DNA from: Steroidobacteraceae bacterium
Lineage (GTDB): Bacteria; Pseudomonadota; Gammaproteobacteria; Steroidobacterales; Steroidobacteraceae
Length of the DNA: 64,000 bases
Direction: 5' to 3'
Assembly (NCBI GenBank): GCA_017853175.1
Contig: JAFMKA010000003.1
Coordinates: 1 to 64,000 of the forward strand
Shown piece by piece: positions 1-8,441 of the stretch. The notes under the pieces are model-generated. The model searched no databases and had not been told where the DNA came from. It was given only the letters and a program-made list of their open reading frames with translations. Position numbers and translations under genes: made by a program. Each line of letters begins with the position of its first letter. Position 1 is the stretch's first letter.

Positions 1-1286
1 TCTCGATCGACACGAACTTCTATCCGCTCGGTTCGTGCACGATGAAGTACAACCCTAAGGCCTGTAATCAGTACGCGATGCTGCCGGAGTTTCTCTCGCG
101 GCATCCGCTCGCGCCTGATTCACAGGGGCAGGGGTTCCTCTCATGCATGTTCGAGCTGCAGGAGATGCTCAAAGAGGTGACCGGCATGAAAGCCGTGTCG
201 CTCAATCCTATGGCCGGTGCTCACGGTGAATTCGCCGGTGTGGCGATGATTCGTGCCTATCACCGTGCACGCGGTGATTTGGCGCGTAACGAGATCATCG
301 TTCCTGAGGCCGCTCACGGCACGAATCCTGCGACGGCGACCATGTGCGGTTGCATCGTGCGCGAGATTCCGGTCGATGCCGAGGGTGACGTCGATATCGA
401 AGCCCTCAAGAAGGCAGTGGGTCCGAACACGGCAGGCATCATGCTGACCAATCCTTCGACGCTCGGTGTCTTCGAGCGCAAGATCGAAGAAGTCGCGCGC
501 ATCGTTCACGGTGCCGGTGGATTGCTCTATTACGACGGTGCGAATCTCAACGCGATTCTCGGCAAGGTTCGCCCGGGCGATATGGGCTTCGATGTCATCC
601 ACATGAACTTGCACAAGACCTTCTCGACGCCGCACGGCGGCGGTGGTCCGGGTGCCGGTGCGGTGGGCGTGAGTGCCCGACTCGAACCCTTCCTTCCGGT
701 ACCTGTGGTCGGTCGCGAAGGAGAGGTGTATCGCTGGCTCACCGAAAACGATCGACCTCAGTCGATCGGCCGACTCTCCGCGTTCATGGGCAATGCGGGC
801 GTGCTGCTGCGTGCGTATATCTACATGCGCATGCTGGGCCGCGAGGGGATGAGCCGCGTCGGTGAGTTCGCGACGCTCAATGCCAACTACGTCATGGCAC
901 GACTTCGCGCAGCGGGATTCGATCTCGCCTACCCGAATCGTCGAGCGAGCCACGAGTTCATCATCACGATGAAGCGTCAGGCCAAGGAGCTCAACGTGAC
1001 GGCCATGGATATCGCCAAGCGACTGCTCGATTACGGCTTCCATGCGCCGACAACCTACTTTCCGTTGCTCGTTCCCGAGTGTCTGCTCATCGAGCCGACG
1101 GAGACCGAGAGCCGCGAGACGCTCGATGGATTCATCGACGCCATGGTGGCGATCCTCGGTGAAGCCTCGAGTGACGCGACGAAGCTCAAGGCGGCGCCGT
1201 ACACCATGCCGGTACGGCGTCTCGATGACGTTCGGGCGGCCAAGCAACTGGAGCTCACCTGGAAGCCGGTAGACTCGGCGGCTTGA
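1..1286 (+). CDS. gcvPB: Glycine dehydrogenase (decarboxylating) subunit 2, 5'-truncated by window edge
   Basis: This is the C-terminal PLP subunit of the P-protein of the glycine cleavage system, which decarboxylates glycine and passes the aminomethyl group to the lipoyl arm of GcvH. The reading frame is open from base 3 and begins inside the conserved [15 protein letters not shown] region, so the true start lies left of the window. The PLP lysine segment [18 protein letters not shown] is intact and the C-terminus is complete. The subunit is about 415 residues here, matching the split GcvPA/GcvPB form rather than the single-chain P-protein. gcvPA is expected just upstream but cannot be seen. 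Its TGA overlaps the ATG of dgkA by one base, which implies translational coupling. Confidence 0.95.
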   Translation, partial: SIDTNFYPLGSCTMKYNPKACNQYAMLPEFLSRHPLAPDSQGQGFLSCMFELQEMLKEVTGMKAVSLNPMAGAHGEFAGVAMIRAYHRARGDLARNEIIVPEAAHGTNPATATMCGCIVREIPVDAEGDVDIEALKKAVGPNTAGIMLTNPSTLGVFERKIEEVARIVHGAGGLLYYDGANLNAILGKVRPGDMGFDVIHMNLHKTFSTPHGGGGPGAGAVGVSARLEPFLPVPVVGREGEVYRWLTENDRPQSIGRLSAFMGNAGVLLRAYIYMRMLGREGMSRVGEFATLNANYVMARLRAAGFDLAYPNRRASHEFIITMKRQAKELNVTAMDIAKRLLDYGFHAPTTYFPLLVPECLLIEPTETESRETLDGFIDAMVAILGEASSDATKLKAAPYTMPVRRLDDVRAAKQLELTWKPVDSAA

Positions 1287-1657
1287 TGAAAACCGATAGA
1301 CCCAAGCCGACCGGATTCGTCCGTCTCGTCAACGCATTTGGTAACACCTGGAAGGGTTACGTCGGTGCGTTTCGCGAGGAGGCGGCGTTCCGGCAGGAAC
1401 TCGCGCTCTGCGCGGTGCTGTTCCCTCTCGGCTTGTGGCTGGGTGAAAACGGGGTCGAGCGCGCCATACTCGTCGGCCCCATTTTCATCGTCCTGATCGT
1501 CGAGCTGCTCAACAGCGGCATCGAGGCGACGGTCGACCGGATCGGTCTCGAGCGTCACCAGCTCTCGGGGCTCGCCAAAGACCTGGGGTCGGCGGCGGTG
1601 TTCACGTCCTTCGCGATGCTCGTCGTCGTCTGGGCGCTGGTGTTGCTCGATCGCTAA
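1286..1657 (+). CDS. dgkA: Diacylglycerol kinase (DgkA, integral membrane)
   Basis: This is a small inner-membrane kinase that phosphorylates diacylglycerol, a by-product of membrane-derived oligosaccharide or envelope phosphoglycerol transfer, back to phosphatidate. At 123 residues it has the family length. The amphipathic N-terminus is followed by EEAAFRQE and by the signature ELLNSGIEATVDRIG...LAKDLGSAAV, which holds the catalytic Glu and the ATP-site residues, then a last transmembrane helix. The ATG at 1286 shares a base with the gcvPB stop (TGATG). An in-frame TTG three bases earlier is less likely as the start. Confidence 0.93.
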   Translation: MKTDRPKPTGFVRLVNAFGNTWKGYVGAFREEAAFRQELALCAVLFPLGLWLGENGVERAILVGPIFIVLIVELLNSGIEATVDRIGLERHQLSGLAKDLGSAAVFTSFAMLVVVWALVLLDR

Positions 1658-1678
1658 CGACTCATTGCGGAGACAGAC

Positions 1679-2617
1679 ATGACGGCACTCATCTGCGGTT
1701 CGGTGGCCTACGATACGGTGATGGTCTTCGAAGGGCACTTCAAAGATCACATCCTCGCTGATCGCATCCATATGCTGAACGTGGCATTCCTCGTTCCGGG
1801 GCTGCGCCGCAATTTCGGGGGTTGCGCGGGCAACATCGCGTATAACCTGAAGCTCCTCGGTGGTGAGGGTAAGGTGATGGCGACGGTCGGTTCCGATTTC
1901 GGACCGTATCGCGCATGGATGATCGACAACGGTTTGCCGCTCGACCTGATCCGCCAACTCGATGACGAGTACACGGCGCAGGCGTACATCACGACCGACG
2001 CCGATAACAACCAGATCACGGCCTTCCACCCTGGTGCGATGAATCATGCGCACGTCAACAAGGTGCCGAAAGACGGTGGAATACGTCTCGGCATCGTCGC
2101 GCCCGAGAGTCATCTCGGTATGCTCGACCACGCTGCGCAATTTGCAGCGCTGGGTATCCCGTTTATTTTCGACCCGGGTCAGGCGATGACGCTGCTCGGA
2201 CCTGACGATCTGCGCACCATGATCGGCCAAGCGAGTTGGGTGGCGGTCAATGATTACGAGGCGAGCTTGCTCGTCGAACGTACCGGTTGGTCGCTCGAGA
2301 CCATCGCGAGCAAAGTAAAGGCACTGATCGTGACGCGTGGCGCCGAGGGATCGCACATCCATGCCGACGGCGTCGTACACCACATCCCCTCGGTGAAGCC
2401 TGAAAAAATCGCTGACCCGACGGGCTGTGGTGATGCCTATCGCGGCGGTTTGTTGTTCGGCCTGCAGCGAGGGCTCGACTGGCCCACCACGGGCCGGATC
2501 GCCTCGCTGATGGGTTCGCTCAAGATTGCCCATCACGGCACTCAAAACCATCGTTTCGGTCGCGAAGAATTTTCGAGGCTCTACAAACAGGCCTTCGGCG
2601 TTTCGCTCGGGGCTTGA
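1679..2617 (+). CDS. PfkB-family carbohydrate kinase, adenosine-kinase-like
   Basis: This is a ribokinase/PfkB fold kinase of 312 residues. The N-terminal GSVAYDT and the GGCAGNIAYNL segment form the sugar/nucleoside pocket. Near residue 255, DPTGCGDAYRGG is the PfkB signature 2, containing the anion-hole glycines and the catalytic Asp. Proteobacterial homologues of this subtype are usually annotated as adenosine kinase, but the substrate cannot be fixed from sequence alone. A GGAG Shine-Dalgarno lies 7 bases before ATG 1679. The 3' end overlaps the next gene's TTG start by four bases. Confidence 0.85.
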   Translation: MTALICGSVAYDTVMVFEGHFKDHILADRIHMLNVAFLVPGLRRNFGGCAGNIAYNLKLLGGEGKVMATVGSDFGPYRAWMIDNGLPLDLIRQLDDEYTAQAYITTDADNNQITAFHPGAMNHAHVNKVPKDGGIRLGIVAPESHLGMLDHAAQFAALGIPFIFDPGQAMTLLGPDDLRTMIGQASWVAVNDYEASLLVERTGWSLETIASKVKALIVTRGAEGSHIHADGVVHHIPSVKPEKIADPTGCGDAYRGGLLFGLQRGLDWPTTGRIASLMGSLKIAHHGTQNHRFGREEFSRLYKQAFGVSLGA

Positions 2618-3579
2618 GCGGACAAGTCGATTTCTTTGATGATCGACCGGCGCGCGGCAAAGTCGCCGCAGCGCCTGTCGACGATGAGCTGCGCGCTTTG
2701 GCCGACCGCCTCCCTGCCGGGGTGCGTTTCGGAACGTCGACGTGGTCTTTCTCGGGATGGCAGGGGATCGTCTACGGCGGTGAGTACGACGAGACCCAAC
2801 TCTCTCGTGAGGGTCTCGCGGCTTACGCGAGACACCCCTTATTGCGTAGCGTCGGGGTCGATCGAAGCTACTACCGACCTCTCGACGACAAGACCTTGCA
2901 GCGCATGTCCGAGGCCGTTGGCGACGATTTCCGGTTTTTGATCAAAGCCCATGCGGCGCTAATGCTGCCGAAGAGCGCGCGTCGACCCGAGTATCTACTC
3001 GGCGTACCCGATGTCTTTCTCGATGCGACGTATGCAACGCGTAACGTGATCGAGCCCGCGCGGCGTGTTCTCGGTGACAAGCTCGGCGTCATCCTGTTTC
3101 AGTTTTCGCCGCTCGGTGATCGGGTGCTGCGTTATCGACGCGAACTGCTCGATCGACTTGAGGCGTTTCTGTCAGGGCTTCCCAAGGAGGCGCGATACGC
3201 CGTCGAGTGGCGTGATACGGCGATGCTGGGGTCAGACCTTGCCGAGCTTTTCGCGCGTCATAAGGTGGCTTATGGTTTCGCAGCCCACCCGCGAATGCCG
3301 AGTGTCGATGAGCAGGCGATGTTTGACTCCGGCGAGGGGCCGATGGTGATTCGGTGGTTGCTACGACGTGATCGAAGTTACGAAGAAGCGCGAGGCACTT
3401 ACGCGCCCTTTGACCGATTGGTCGAGCCCGATGCCGAGGTGAGGCGTCGCATCCTGACGCTTGTTCGAGGTGCCGTCAGGCAGGGCCGCGAAGCCCTGGT
3501 CATCGTCAACAACAAGGCCGAGGGCTCCGCGCCGCTCAGCGTGCAGCAATTAGCGCGCGAGTGGTCGGCGGTCGGCTAA
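2614..3579 (+). CDS. DUF72 (YecE-like) family protein
   Basis: This 321-residue member of the DUF72/YecE family has a TIM-barrel-like fold whose biochemical role is not established. Family marks are GTSTWSFSGWQGIVY near residue 41, the VDRSYYRPL segment, and AVEWRD near residue 200. The likely start is the TTG at 2614, which overlaps the TGA of the PfkB kinase, so translation is probably coupled. I see no in-frame ATG before the conserved domain that would suit better. The stop TAA at 3577-3579 forms part of the -10-like TAAACT box in front of the next gene. Confidence 0.85.
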   Translation: MSGQVDFFDDRPARGKVAAAPVDDELRALADRLPAGVRFGTSTWSFSGWQGIVYGGEYDETQLSREGLAAYARHPLLRSVGVDRSYYRPLDDKTLQRMSEAVGDDFRFLIKAHAALMLPKSARRPEYLLGVPDVFLDATYATRNVIEPARRVLGDKLGVILFQFSPLGDRVLRYRRELLDRLEAFLSGLPKEARYAVEWRDTAMLGSDLAELFARHKVAYGFAAHPRMPSVDEQAMFDSGEGPMVIRWLLRRDRSYEEARGTYAPFDRLVEPDAEVRRRILTLVRGAVRQGREALVIVNNKAEGSAPLSVQQLAREWSAVG

Positions 3580-3589
3580 ACTTTCGGCT
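3577..3589 (+). promoter_or_regulatory. -10-like TAAACT box 7 nt before the Sua5 start (possible leaderless promoter)
   Basis: TAAACT at 3577-3582 is followed by exactly 7 bases and then ATG 3590. No Shine-Dalgarno is visible. With the usual distance from -10 to the start site, transcription would begin at the A of the ATG. No convincing -35 is present. Confidence 0.45.
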
Positions 3590-4531
3590 ATGTCCGCTTC
3601 AACCGGTGCTGTAGCACCCGACATCGCGGCCGCTGTTGCCGCCTTGCGCGCGGGCGAGCTCGTGGCCTTTCCGACCGAGACCGTTTATGGGCTCGGTGCC
3701 GATGCGCGCAACCCCGAGGCGTTGCGCAAGGTGTATGCGCTCAAGGGCCGACCGTCGACGCACCCGCTCATCCTGCATGTGCTCTCGGCCGACGATCTCA
3801 AAGATTGGGTGTCCGACATCCCCGCGCCCGCTCGAGCACTGACGAGTCGATTTTGGCCAGGGCCACTCACGATCGTATTGCCACGCTCGACTCGGGTCTC
3901 CGACGAGCTCACCGGTGGGCAAGACACAGTCGCGATTCGGGTGCCGGCGCATCCGGTGGCGCGTGCCTTGCTCGCAGCATTCGGTGGCGGCATCGCCGCA
4001 CCTTCGGCGAATCGTTACGGTCGTGTTTCGCCGACGCGGGCGTCTCATGTTCGCGAGGAGTTTCCCGAAGGTCTGCTCGTGCTCGAAGGCGGCGACTGCG
4101 AGGTCGGTCTCGAATCGACGATCGTTTCGCTCGTCGATGCGGTTCCGAGATTATTGAGACCGGGCTCGATTTCCCGCGCCGACCTCGAAACGGTGCTCGG
4201 CGAGTCCGTGAAGGTGGGCTCGAGTGCAGATACCCCACGTGTCCCCGGCAGCACCGTGCAGCACTACGCGCCGCAGACGCCACTCGAGCTTGTTCCTTCT
4301 GGAGCACTCTCGACTGCCGAGGCCGCGGCCGCCGCGCGCGGCGAGCGTGTGGTGACTCTGGCATGTCCGCCGAGCAGCGACCCCGCGACGTATGGCCGCC
4401 GGCTTTATGCGGAGTTGCGGCGACTCGACAAGCTCGGGGCCTCACGTATCCTCGTCGAGTCCGTTCCTCAATCTCCGCAGTGGGATGCCGTCCGCGATCG
4501 TCTCTCCCGAGCGGCCGCGACGTTTCTTTGA
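3590..4531 (+). CDS. tsaC: L-threonylcarbamoyladenylate synthase, long Sua5/YwlC form
   Basis: This enzyme makes threonylcarbamoyl-AMP from Thr, bicarbonate and ATP for the t6A37 modification of ANN-decoding tRNAs. The N-terminal YrdC domain (about residues 8-200) carries AFPTETVYGLGADA and KGRPSTHPL, the basic ATP/RNA groove. A C-terminal Sua5 domain follows a linker with the PGSTVQHYAP motif near residue 225. At 313 residues it is the long Sua5 type rather than the roughly 190-residue TsaC found in E. coli. It appears to start its own transcription unit. Confidence 0.93.
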   Translation: MSASTGAVAPDIAAAVAALRAGELVAFPTETVYGLGADARNPEALRKVYALKGRPSTHPLILHVLSADDLKDWVSDIPAPARALTSRFWPGPLTIVLPRSTRVSDELTGGQDTVAIRVPAHPVARALLAAFGGGIAAPSANRYGRVSPTRASHVREEFPEGLLVLEGGDCEVGLESTIVSLVDAVPRLLRPGSISRADLETVLGESVKVGSSADTPRVPGSTVQHYAPQTPLELVPSGALSTAEAAAAARGERVVTLACPPSSDPATYGRRLYAELRRLDKLGASRILVESVPQSPQWDAVRDRLSRAAATFL

Positions 4532-4570
4532 CCACAGCGTTATCCTTTCATCCAGAGCGAGTCATTGCCG

Positions 4571-5755
4571 ATGAGTCCGAGCCGTAAATCATCGTTTATC
4601 GATCCGTTTCAGCCGCGCGAGATTCGTCGTCTCGTGGGTGAGTTCGGTTCGCCACTCCTCATAGTCGACTGCGAGCGCGTGCGTCGCCAGTATCGCGAGC
4701 TGCGTCGCGCGCTGCCGGGTGTCGATCTGCATTACGCGCTCAAGCCGCTCCCTCATCCGGCCGTGGTTCGCGCGGTGCTCGAAGAGGGCGGTTTCCTAGA
4801 TCTCGCAACCACGGGAGAGGTCGAGCTCGTCGCGCGTATGGGTGTCGACCCCGACTTGTGTATCCACACGCATCCCATCAAGCGCGACTCAGATATTCGC
4901 GATGCCCTCAAGCGTGGGGTGAAGGTGTTCGTGGCCGACAACCCGGACGAACTACGCAAGTTCGTACCGTATGCCCAGACCGCCGAAGTGTTGCTGCGCG
5001 TGTCATTCCGCAGTCCGGGGGCTGTCTCCGATCTCTCGCGCAAATTCGGCTGTGACCCAGAATCTTTGCTGGCTTTGGCAAGACGAGCACGAGATCTCGG
5101 TGTGAAAGTCCGGGGCTTGTCGTTCCACGTCGGCTCGCAAGCGCCCGACCCCGGCAAACATGTCGAGGCGATCGAGGCTTGCGCGCGTCTGCTCTCGGCG
5201 GCGCGCCGCGAACGACTCGGCCCTTGCGATACGCTCGATATCGGCGGTGGTTTTCCCATCGATTACGCTTCGAGCGCGCCGAGCATCGGTTACTTCTGCA
5301 AGCCCATCCGTGCCGCACTCGCCAAGCTGCCGAAGCGCGTGCGCATCATCGCCGAGCCCGGACGTTATATCGCGGGGCCGAGCGCCATCGGTGTCGCGAG
5401 CGTCATGGGTCGTGCGCGGCGTGAGGGGCGATGGTGGTATTACCTCGACGACGGACTCTACGGCTCGTATAGCGGACAGCTGTTCGATCACGCGCGCTAT
5501 CCGCTCGAATCATTGAAGACGGGCAAGCATCGCGAACCCGCTGTGCTCGCAGGTCCGACTTGCGACAGCATCGACGTCATCACCGAGAACATTCTGCTGC
5601 CCGAGCTCGACTCCGGAGATCTCATCGTGGGTCGCGCGATGGGCGCGTACACCTGGGCGAGCGCGTCGGAGTTCAACTTCTTCCCGCGAGCCACCGTCGT
5701 GTCGGTCAATCTCACGCCCGGTGATCGCGGCAGTGTGATGCGGCTCGACCACTGA
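4571..5755 (+). CDS. Type III PLP-dependent decarboxylase (ornithine/lysine-type)
   Basis: This is an alanine-racemase-fold (fold III) PLP decarboxylase of the ornithine/lysine/arginine group, probably making putrescine or cadaverine. The Schiff-base lysine lies in LHYALKPLPHP near residue 58, the LSFHVGSQ phosphate-binding segment is in mid-protein, EPGRYI follows, and GPTCDSID supplies the active-site Cys-Asp at the dimer interface. The length of 394 residues fits ODC-type enzymes. ATG 4571 is preferred over TTG 4565, two codons upstream in frame. The stop overlaps the next gene (TGATG), so it heads a run of coupled small metabolic genes. The choice between ornithine and lysine is not resolvable here. 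Confidence 0.88.
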   Translation: MSPSRKSSFIDPFQPREIRRLVGEFGSPLLIVDCERVRRQYRELRRALPGVDLHYALKPLPHPAVVRAVLEEGGFLDLATTGEVELVARMGVDPDLCIHTHPIKRDSDIRDALKRGVKVFVADNPDELRKFVPYAQTAEVLLRVSFRSPGAVSDLSRKFGCDPESLLALARRARDLGVKVRGLSFHVGSQAPDPGKHVEAIEACARLLSAARRERLGPCDTLDIGGGFPIDYASSAPSIGYFCKPIRAALAKLPKRVRIIAEPGRYIAGPSAIGVASVMGRARREGRWWYYLDDGLYGSYSGQLFDHARYPLESLKTGKHREPAVLAGPTCDSIDVITENILLPELDSGDLIVGRAMGAYTWASASEFNFFPRATVVSVNLTPGDRGSVMRLDH

Positions 5756-6474
5756 TGCGTATCCACGCTGCTGATTTCGTGACGGGCGCGGCCTCGGCAC
5801 GAGGCGTGGCGATCGTCATCGACGTATTCCGGGCTTGCTCGTTGCAAGCGCACGCTCTGGCAGCCGGCGCCGAGGCGATCATTCCGGTCGAAGGTGTCGA
5901 AGAGGCGCAGGCGCTGAAGGCGCGTAATCCGCAGTGGTTATTGATCGGCGAGCGACATGCGCGGCGATTACCGGGATTCGATTGCGGCAACTCGCCATCG
6001 GAAGTGCTCGCTGCCGGGCCTGCCGGACGCACGATCGTCCACACGACCCATGCGGGCACTCAAGGATTGATGGCCGCCTCGCGCGTGGTCAGCCATGTGT
6101 TCACCGGAGCTTTCGTCAATTTCTCCGCTACGATCGCAGCGGTGCGAGCCCTCGCGCCCGAGGAGGTCACGATTGTCGCCATGGGGCACGAAGCCCGTGA
6201 ACGCTGCGACGAAGACGATCTCTGTCGCGAGGCCATGATCGCTGTCCTGCAGGGCCACGCGTTTCCGGTGAAGAATGTGGCGGATCGATTACGCCATGCG
6301 CCTGCCGCCGCTAAATTTTTCGATCCTCAGGCGGATTGGGCACCCGAGGGCGATTTCGATTTTTGCACCCGTGTCGATGCCGTGCCCTTTGCCGTCTCCC
6401 TGATTCCGGGGTCGATGGGACGGCCCGTTCTCGTACGTCACGATTTACGATACGCCGTGCCGATCCATGTCTGA
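5755..6474 (+). CDS. ComB-like 2-phosphosulfolactate phosphatase family protein
   Basis: This 239-residue protein shows the ComB signatures: VIDVFRACS near residue 22, DCGNSPSE near 76, HTTHAGTQG near 97 and an acidic HEARERCDEDD stretch near 145. In methanogens ComB removes phosphate from 2-phosphosulfolactate on the way to coenzyme M. Bacterial members mostly lack that pathway, and no other coenzyme M or sulfolactate gene is visible here, so the real substrate is unknown. It is coupled to the decarboxylase upstream by a one-base stop/start overlap and overlaps the HAD gene by 8 bases. Confidence 0.8.
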   Translation: MRIHAADFVTGAASARGVAIVIDVFRACSLQAHALAAGAEAIIPVEGVEEAQALKARNPQWLLIGERHARRLPGFDCGNSPSEVLAAGPAGRTIVHTTHAGTQGLMAASRVVSHVFTGAFVNFSATIAAVRALAPEEVTIVAMGHEARERCDEDDLCREAMIAVLQGHAFPVKNVADRLRHAPAAAKFFDPQADWAPEGDFDFCTRVDAVPFAVSLIPGSMGRPVLVRHDLRYAVPIHV

Positions 6475-7078
6475 GAGGACAATTCGAAACGTCGTGTTCG
6501 ATATCGGTTGGGTGTTGGTGCACTTGGCGCCGACGCCGCTCTTGCAGTTACTGCGTGATCATGGCGCGAAGGTGGACCAGCTCGAGCAGGTGACGAGTCG
6601 GATCGATTTACATGAACACGAAAGCGGCAGACTCGATGGAGCGGGATTGGTCTCGAACATTGCAGGCCTCGCACCCCGTAGACCCCCCTCCGAGCTCGTT
6701 GCGGCGGCTTGGGTCGATATGTTCGATCCCGAACCGAGGATGTTCAGCCTGGCCGAACGCCTGCGCAGCCGATATCGGGTTTATCTGCTCTCAAATGTCG
6801 GCGATCTGCACTGGGCGGAGTTGCAACGACGGTTTCGGTTGCACGAGCTCGGGCAAGGCGTCGTGACGTCTTTTGAGGTGGGCGTCATGAAGCCCCATGC
6901 TGAGATCTACGCTCAGACCGAAAAGCGCTTTTCCTTGATTCCGACCGAAACCGTGTTCATCGATGATCGACTCGAAAATATTGAAGCGGTCCGCGTGCGG
7001 GGCTGGCATGGCATCGTCCATGCCGGCCACAATGACACCGTCAGTGCCTTGCGAGCGCTCGGTGTCGAGACGGAGTGA
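6467..7078 (+). CDS. HAD-superfamily hydrolase (YihX-like)
   Basis: This is a predicted phosphatase of HAD subfamily IA, 203 residues long. Motif I is VVFDIGWVL near residue 9. The first Asp (the nucleophile) is present and the usual second Asp is replaced, as in YihX-type glucose-1-phosphatases. Motif II is YLLSNVGD near 106, the motif III lysine is in VGVMKP, and motif IV is VFIDDRLENIEA near 163. It overlaps the ComB-like gene and sits 4 bases before the DUF486 gene, within a likely operon. The substrate is unknown. Confidence 0.85.
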   Translation: MSERTIRNVVFDIGWVLVHLAPTPLLQLLRDHGAKVDQLEQVTSRIDLHEHESGRLDGAGLVSNIAGLAPRRPPSELVAAAWVDMFDPEPRMFSLAERLRSRYRVYLLSNVGDLHWAELQRRFRLHELGQGVVTSFEVGVMKPHAEIYAQTEKRFSLIPTETVFIDDRLENIEAVRVRGWHGIVHAGHNDTVSALRALGVETE

Positions 7079-7082
7079 GTCT

Positions 7083-7430
7083 ATGCCTGTGATCGCGACG
7101 ACGGTGGGGTTGCTCGTGCTTTCCAACGTCTTCATGACGTTTGCGTGGTATGCCCATCTCAAAAATCTGAACGACAAGCCGTGGTGGATCGCGGCCCTGG
7201 CCAGTTGGGGTATCGCGCTGTTCGAGTATCTCTTGCAAGTTCCTGCCAACCGTATCGGCTATACCGAGTTATCTTTGGCTCAGCTGAAGATCGTTCAAGA
7301 GGTCGTGACGCTCACGGTCTTTGTACCGTTCGCCGTGCTCTACATGCGACAGCCGATCAAGCTCGACTATCTTTGGGCAGCCCTCTGTATGCTCGGCGCG
7401 GTGTATTTCATCTTCCGGAGCCCGACGTGA
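7083..7430 (+). CDS. DUF486 / DMT-like small membrane protein
   Basis: This 115-residue protein has four predicted transmembrane helices: an N-terminal one before WYAHLKNLNDKPWW, then segments around residues 35-55, 70-90 and 95-113. It matches the DUF486 family, distantly related to drug/metabolite transporters. PANRIGYTELSLAQLKI is the typical central motif. I chose ATG 7083 because an in-frame extension upstream runs into the HAD gene and has no family similarity. The stop overlaps the GTG of the HIT-like gene. The transported compound, if any, is unknown. Confidence 0.85.
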   Translation: MPVIATTVGLLVLSNVFMTFAWYAHLKNLNDKPWWIAALASWGIALFEYLLQVPANRIGYTELSLAQLKIVQEVVTLTVFVPFAVLYMRQPIKLDYLWAALCMLGAVYFIFRSPT

Positions 7431-7882
7431 ACGATCGTGCCGGTTCGACTGCGATTCATCGGCGAGTCGAGGCCTTGCGCGAAGGGCGTGATCCGACCTT
7501 GATTGCGAAGATGCCCTCGGGCTGGGCCGTGTTCGGCGAGCGCCAGTTCTTGCGCGGCTATGCCTTGCTGTTGCCTGACCCGGTCGTGCCCACGCTCAAT
7601 GATTTACCCGCTCCAGCTCGCGATCTATTTTTATCGGACATGAGTCGTCTCGGCGACGCCTTGCTCGCTGCGACGGGCGCTTTGCGCATCAACTACGCGA
7701 TGTTCGGCAATCTTGAGCCCGCGTTGCACGCGCACGTCGTCCCGCGCTATCGGGACGAACCATCACCGCTCGATGTCGCGCATCCTTGGGCGTATGACTG
7801 GAACGCAGCACCGGTCTTTGACCCGGCGCGAGAAGCCGCGCTTATCGCAACCGTGCGTGCCTCACTCGAGTCGAGCGTATGA
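7427..7882 (+). CDS. HIT-like (histidine-triad-related) protein
   Basis: This 151-residue protein of HIT-like fold has HAHVVPRY near residue 104, a histidine-triad-like segment, and LRGYALLLPDPVV in the N-terminal strand region. HIT proteins are nucleotide hydrolases or transferases; the exact substrate cannot be told. The start is GTG 7427, which overlaps the DUF486 stop (GTGA). No in-frame ATG precedes the domain without entering DUF486. The last 21 bases overlap the 3' end of the convergent Lrp-type gene. Confidence 0.75.
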   Translation: MNDRAGSTAIHRRVEALREGRDPTLIAKMPSGWAVFGERQFLRGYALLLPDPVVPTLNDLPAPARDLFLSDMSRLGDALLAATGALRINYAMFGNLEPALHAHVVPRYRDEPSPLDVAHPWAYDWNAAPVFDPAREAALIATVRASLESSV

Positions 7883-8329
7883 AAGCGGCAGAGCGGTTGT
7901 CGACTTGATGGTCTCGAGAGAGAAGCTCGCACTCACATCGAGCATTTCGAGAGCACCAATCAGACGTTTATAGACGACGTCGTAGGCCTCGATGTCGGGG
8001 ACCACGACGCGAAGCAGGTAGTCGACATCGCCACTCATGCGATGCAACTCGGTGACCTCCGGCAGGTCGCGTACAACTTTCGCGAAACGCTCGTACCAAG
8101 CCGCGCTGTGGCTCGGTGCTTTGATGGTGACGAAGACCGTCGTCCCGACGTTGAGCGCTCGGGCATCAAGCAGGGCGACGGTTCGTCGGATGACGCCTGT
8201 GTCGCGCAGGCGCTGGATGCGCCGCCAACAGGGTGCCTTCGAGAGTCCGACGCGCTCGGCGATCTCGGCGGCGGTCAGGCTCGCATCTTTCTGCAGGACG
8301 TCCAGGATTTTACGGTCGAGCTTATCCAT
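7862..8329 (-). CDS. Lrp/AsnC-family transcriptional regulator
   Basis: This is a feast/famine regulator of 155 residues. The N-terminal winged HTH starts at MDKLDRKILDVLQKD and contains TAAEIAERVGLSKAPCWRRI. The C-terminal RAM domain (about residues 65-150) has the GDVDYLLRVVVPD ligand/oligomer motif. ATG 8329 gives the family N-terminus; the 50-residue upstream extension is AT-rich leader and not protein-like. Lrp-type proteins sense amino acids and often control themselves and neighbours. The gene is divergent from DUF6356 and convergent with the HIT/decarboxylase run, both possible targets. Confidence 0.92.
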   Translation of the reverse strand: MDKLDRKILDVLQKDASLTAAEIAERVGLSKAPCWRRIQRLRDTGVIRRTVALLDARALNVGTTVFVTIKAPSHSAAWYERFAKVVRDLPEVTELHRMSGDVDYLLRVVVPDIEAYDVVYKRLIGALEMLDVSASFSLETIKSTTALPLSYARLE

Positions 8330-8441
8330 GGAATAAAATTTCTCGATAGTTATATATAGCGCAACATTGTTTCGCATAAAGTCGATTTTGTCGACGTCTT
8401 CGAAACCCGGTTGCCGCCCTTGAGAGATATTGTTGAAGCCC
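8330..8441. promoter_or_regulatory. AT-rich divergent intergenic region between the Lrp-type gene and DUF6356
   Basis: This 112-base region contains TATATATA-like sequence at 8351-8359, a possible -10 for the regulator on the minus strand. It also holds an inverted repeat GTCGA-N5-TCGAC at 8381-8395, which could be an operator. A TATTGT box (8428-8433) lies 8 bases before the DUF6356 ATG. None of these has a good -35 match, so the assignments are tentative. Confidence 0.35.

Noticed and set aside
1055-2551. 498-residue open frame on the minus strand opposite dgkA and the PfkB kinase
   Set aside because: Composition is shadow-like and it covers two well-supported plus-strand genes.
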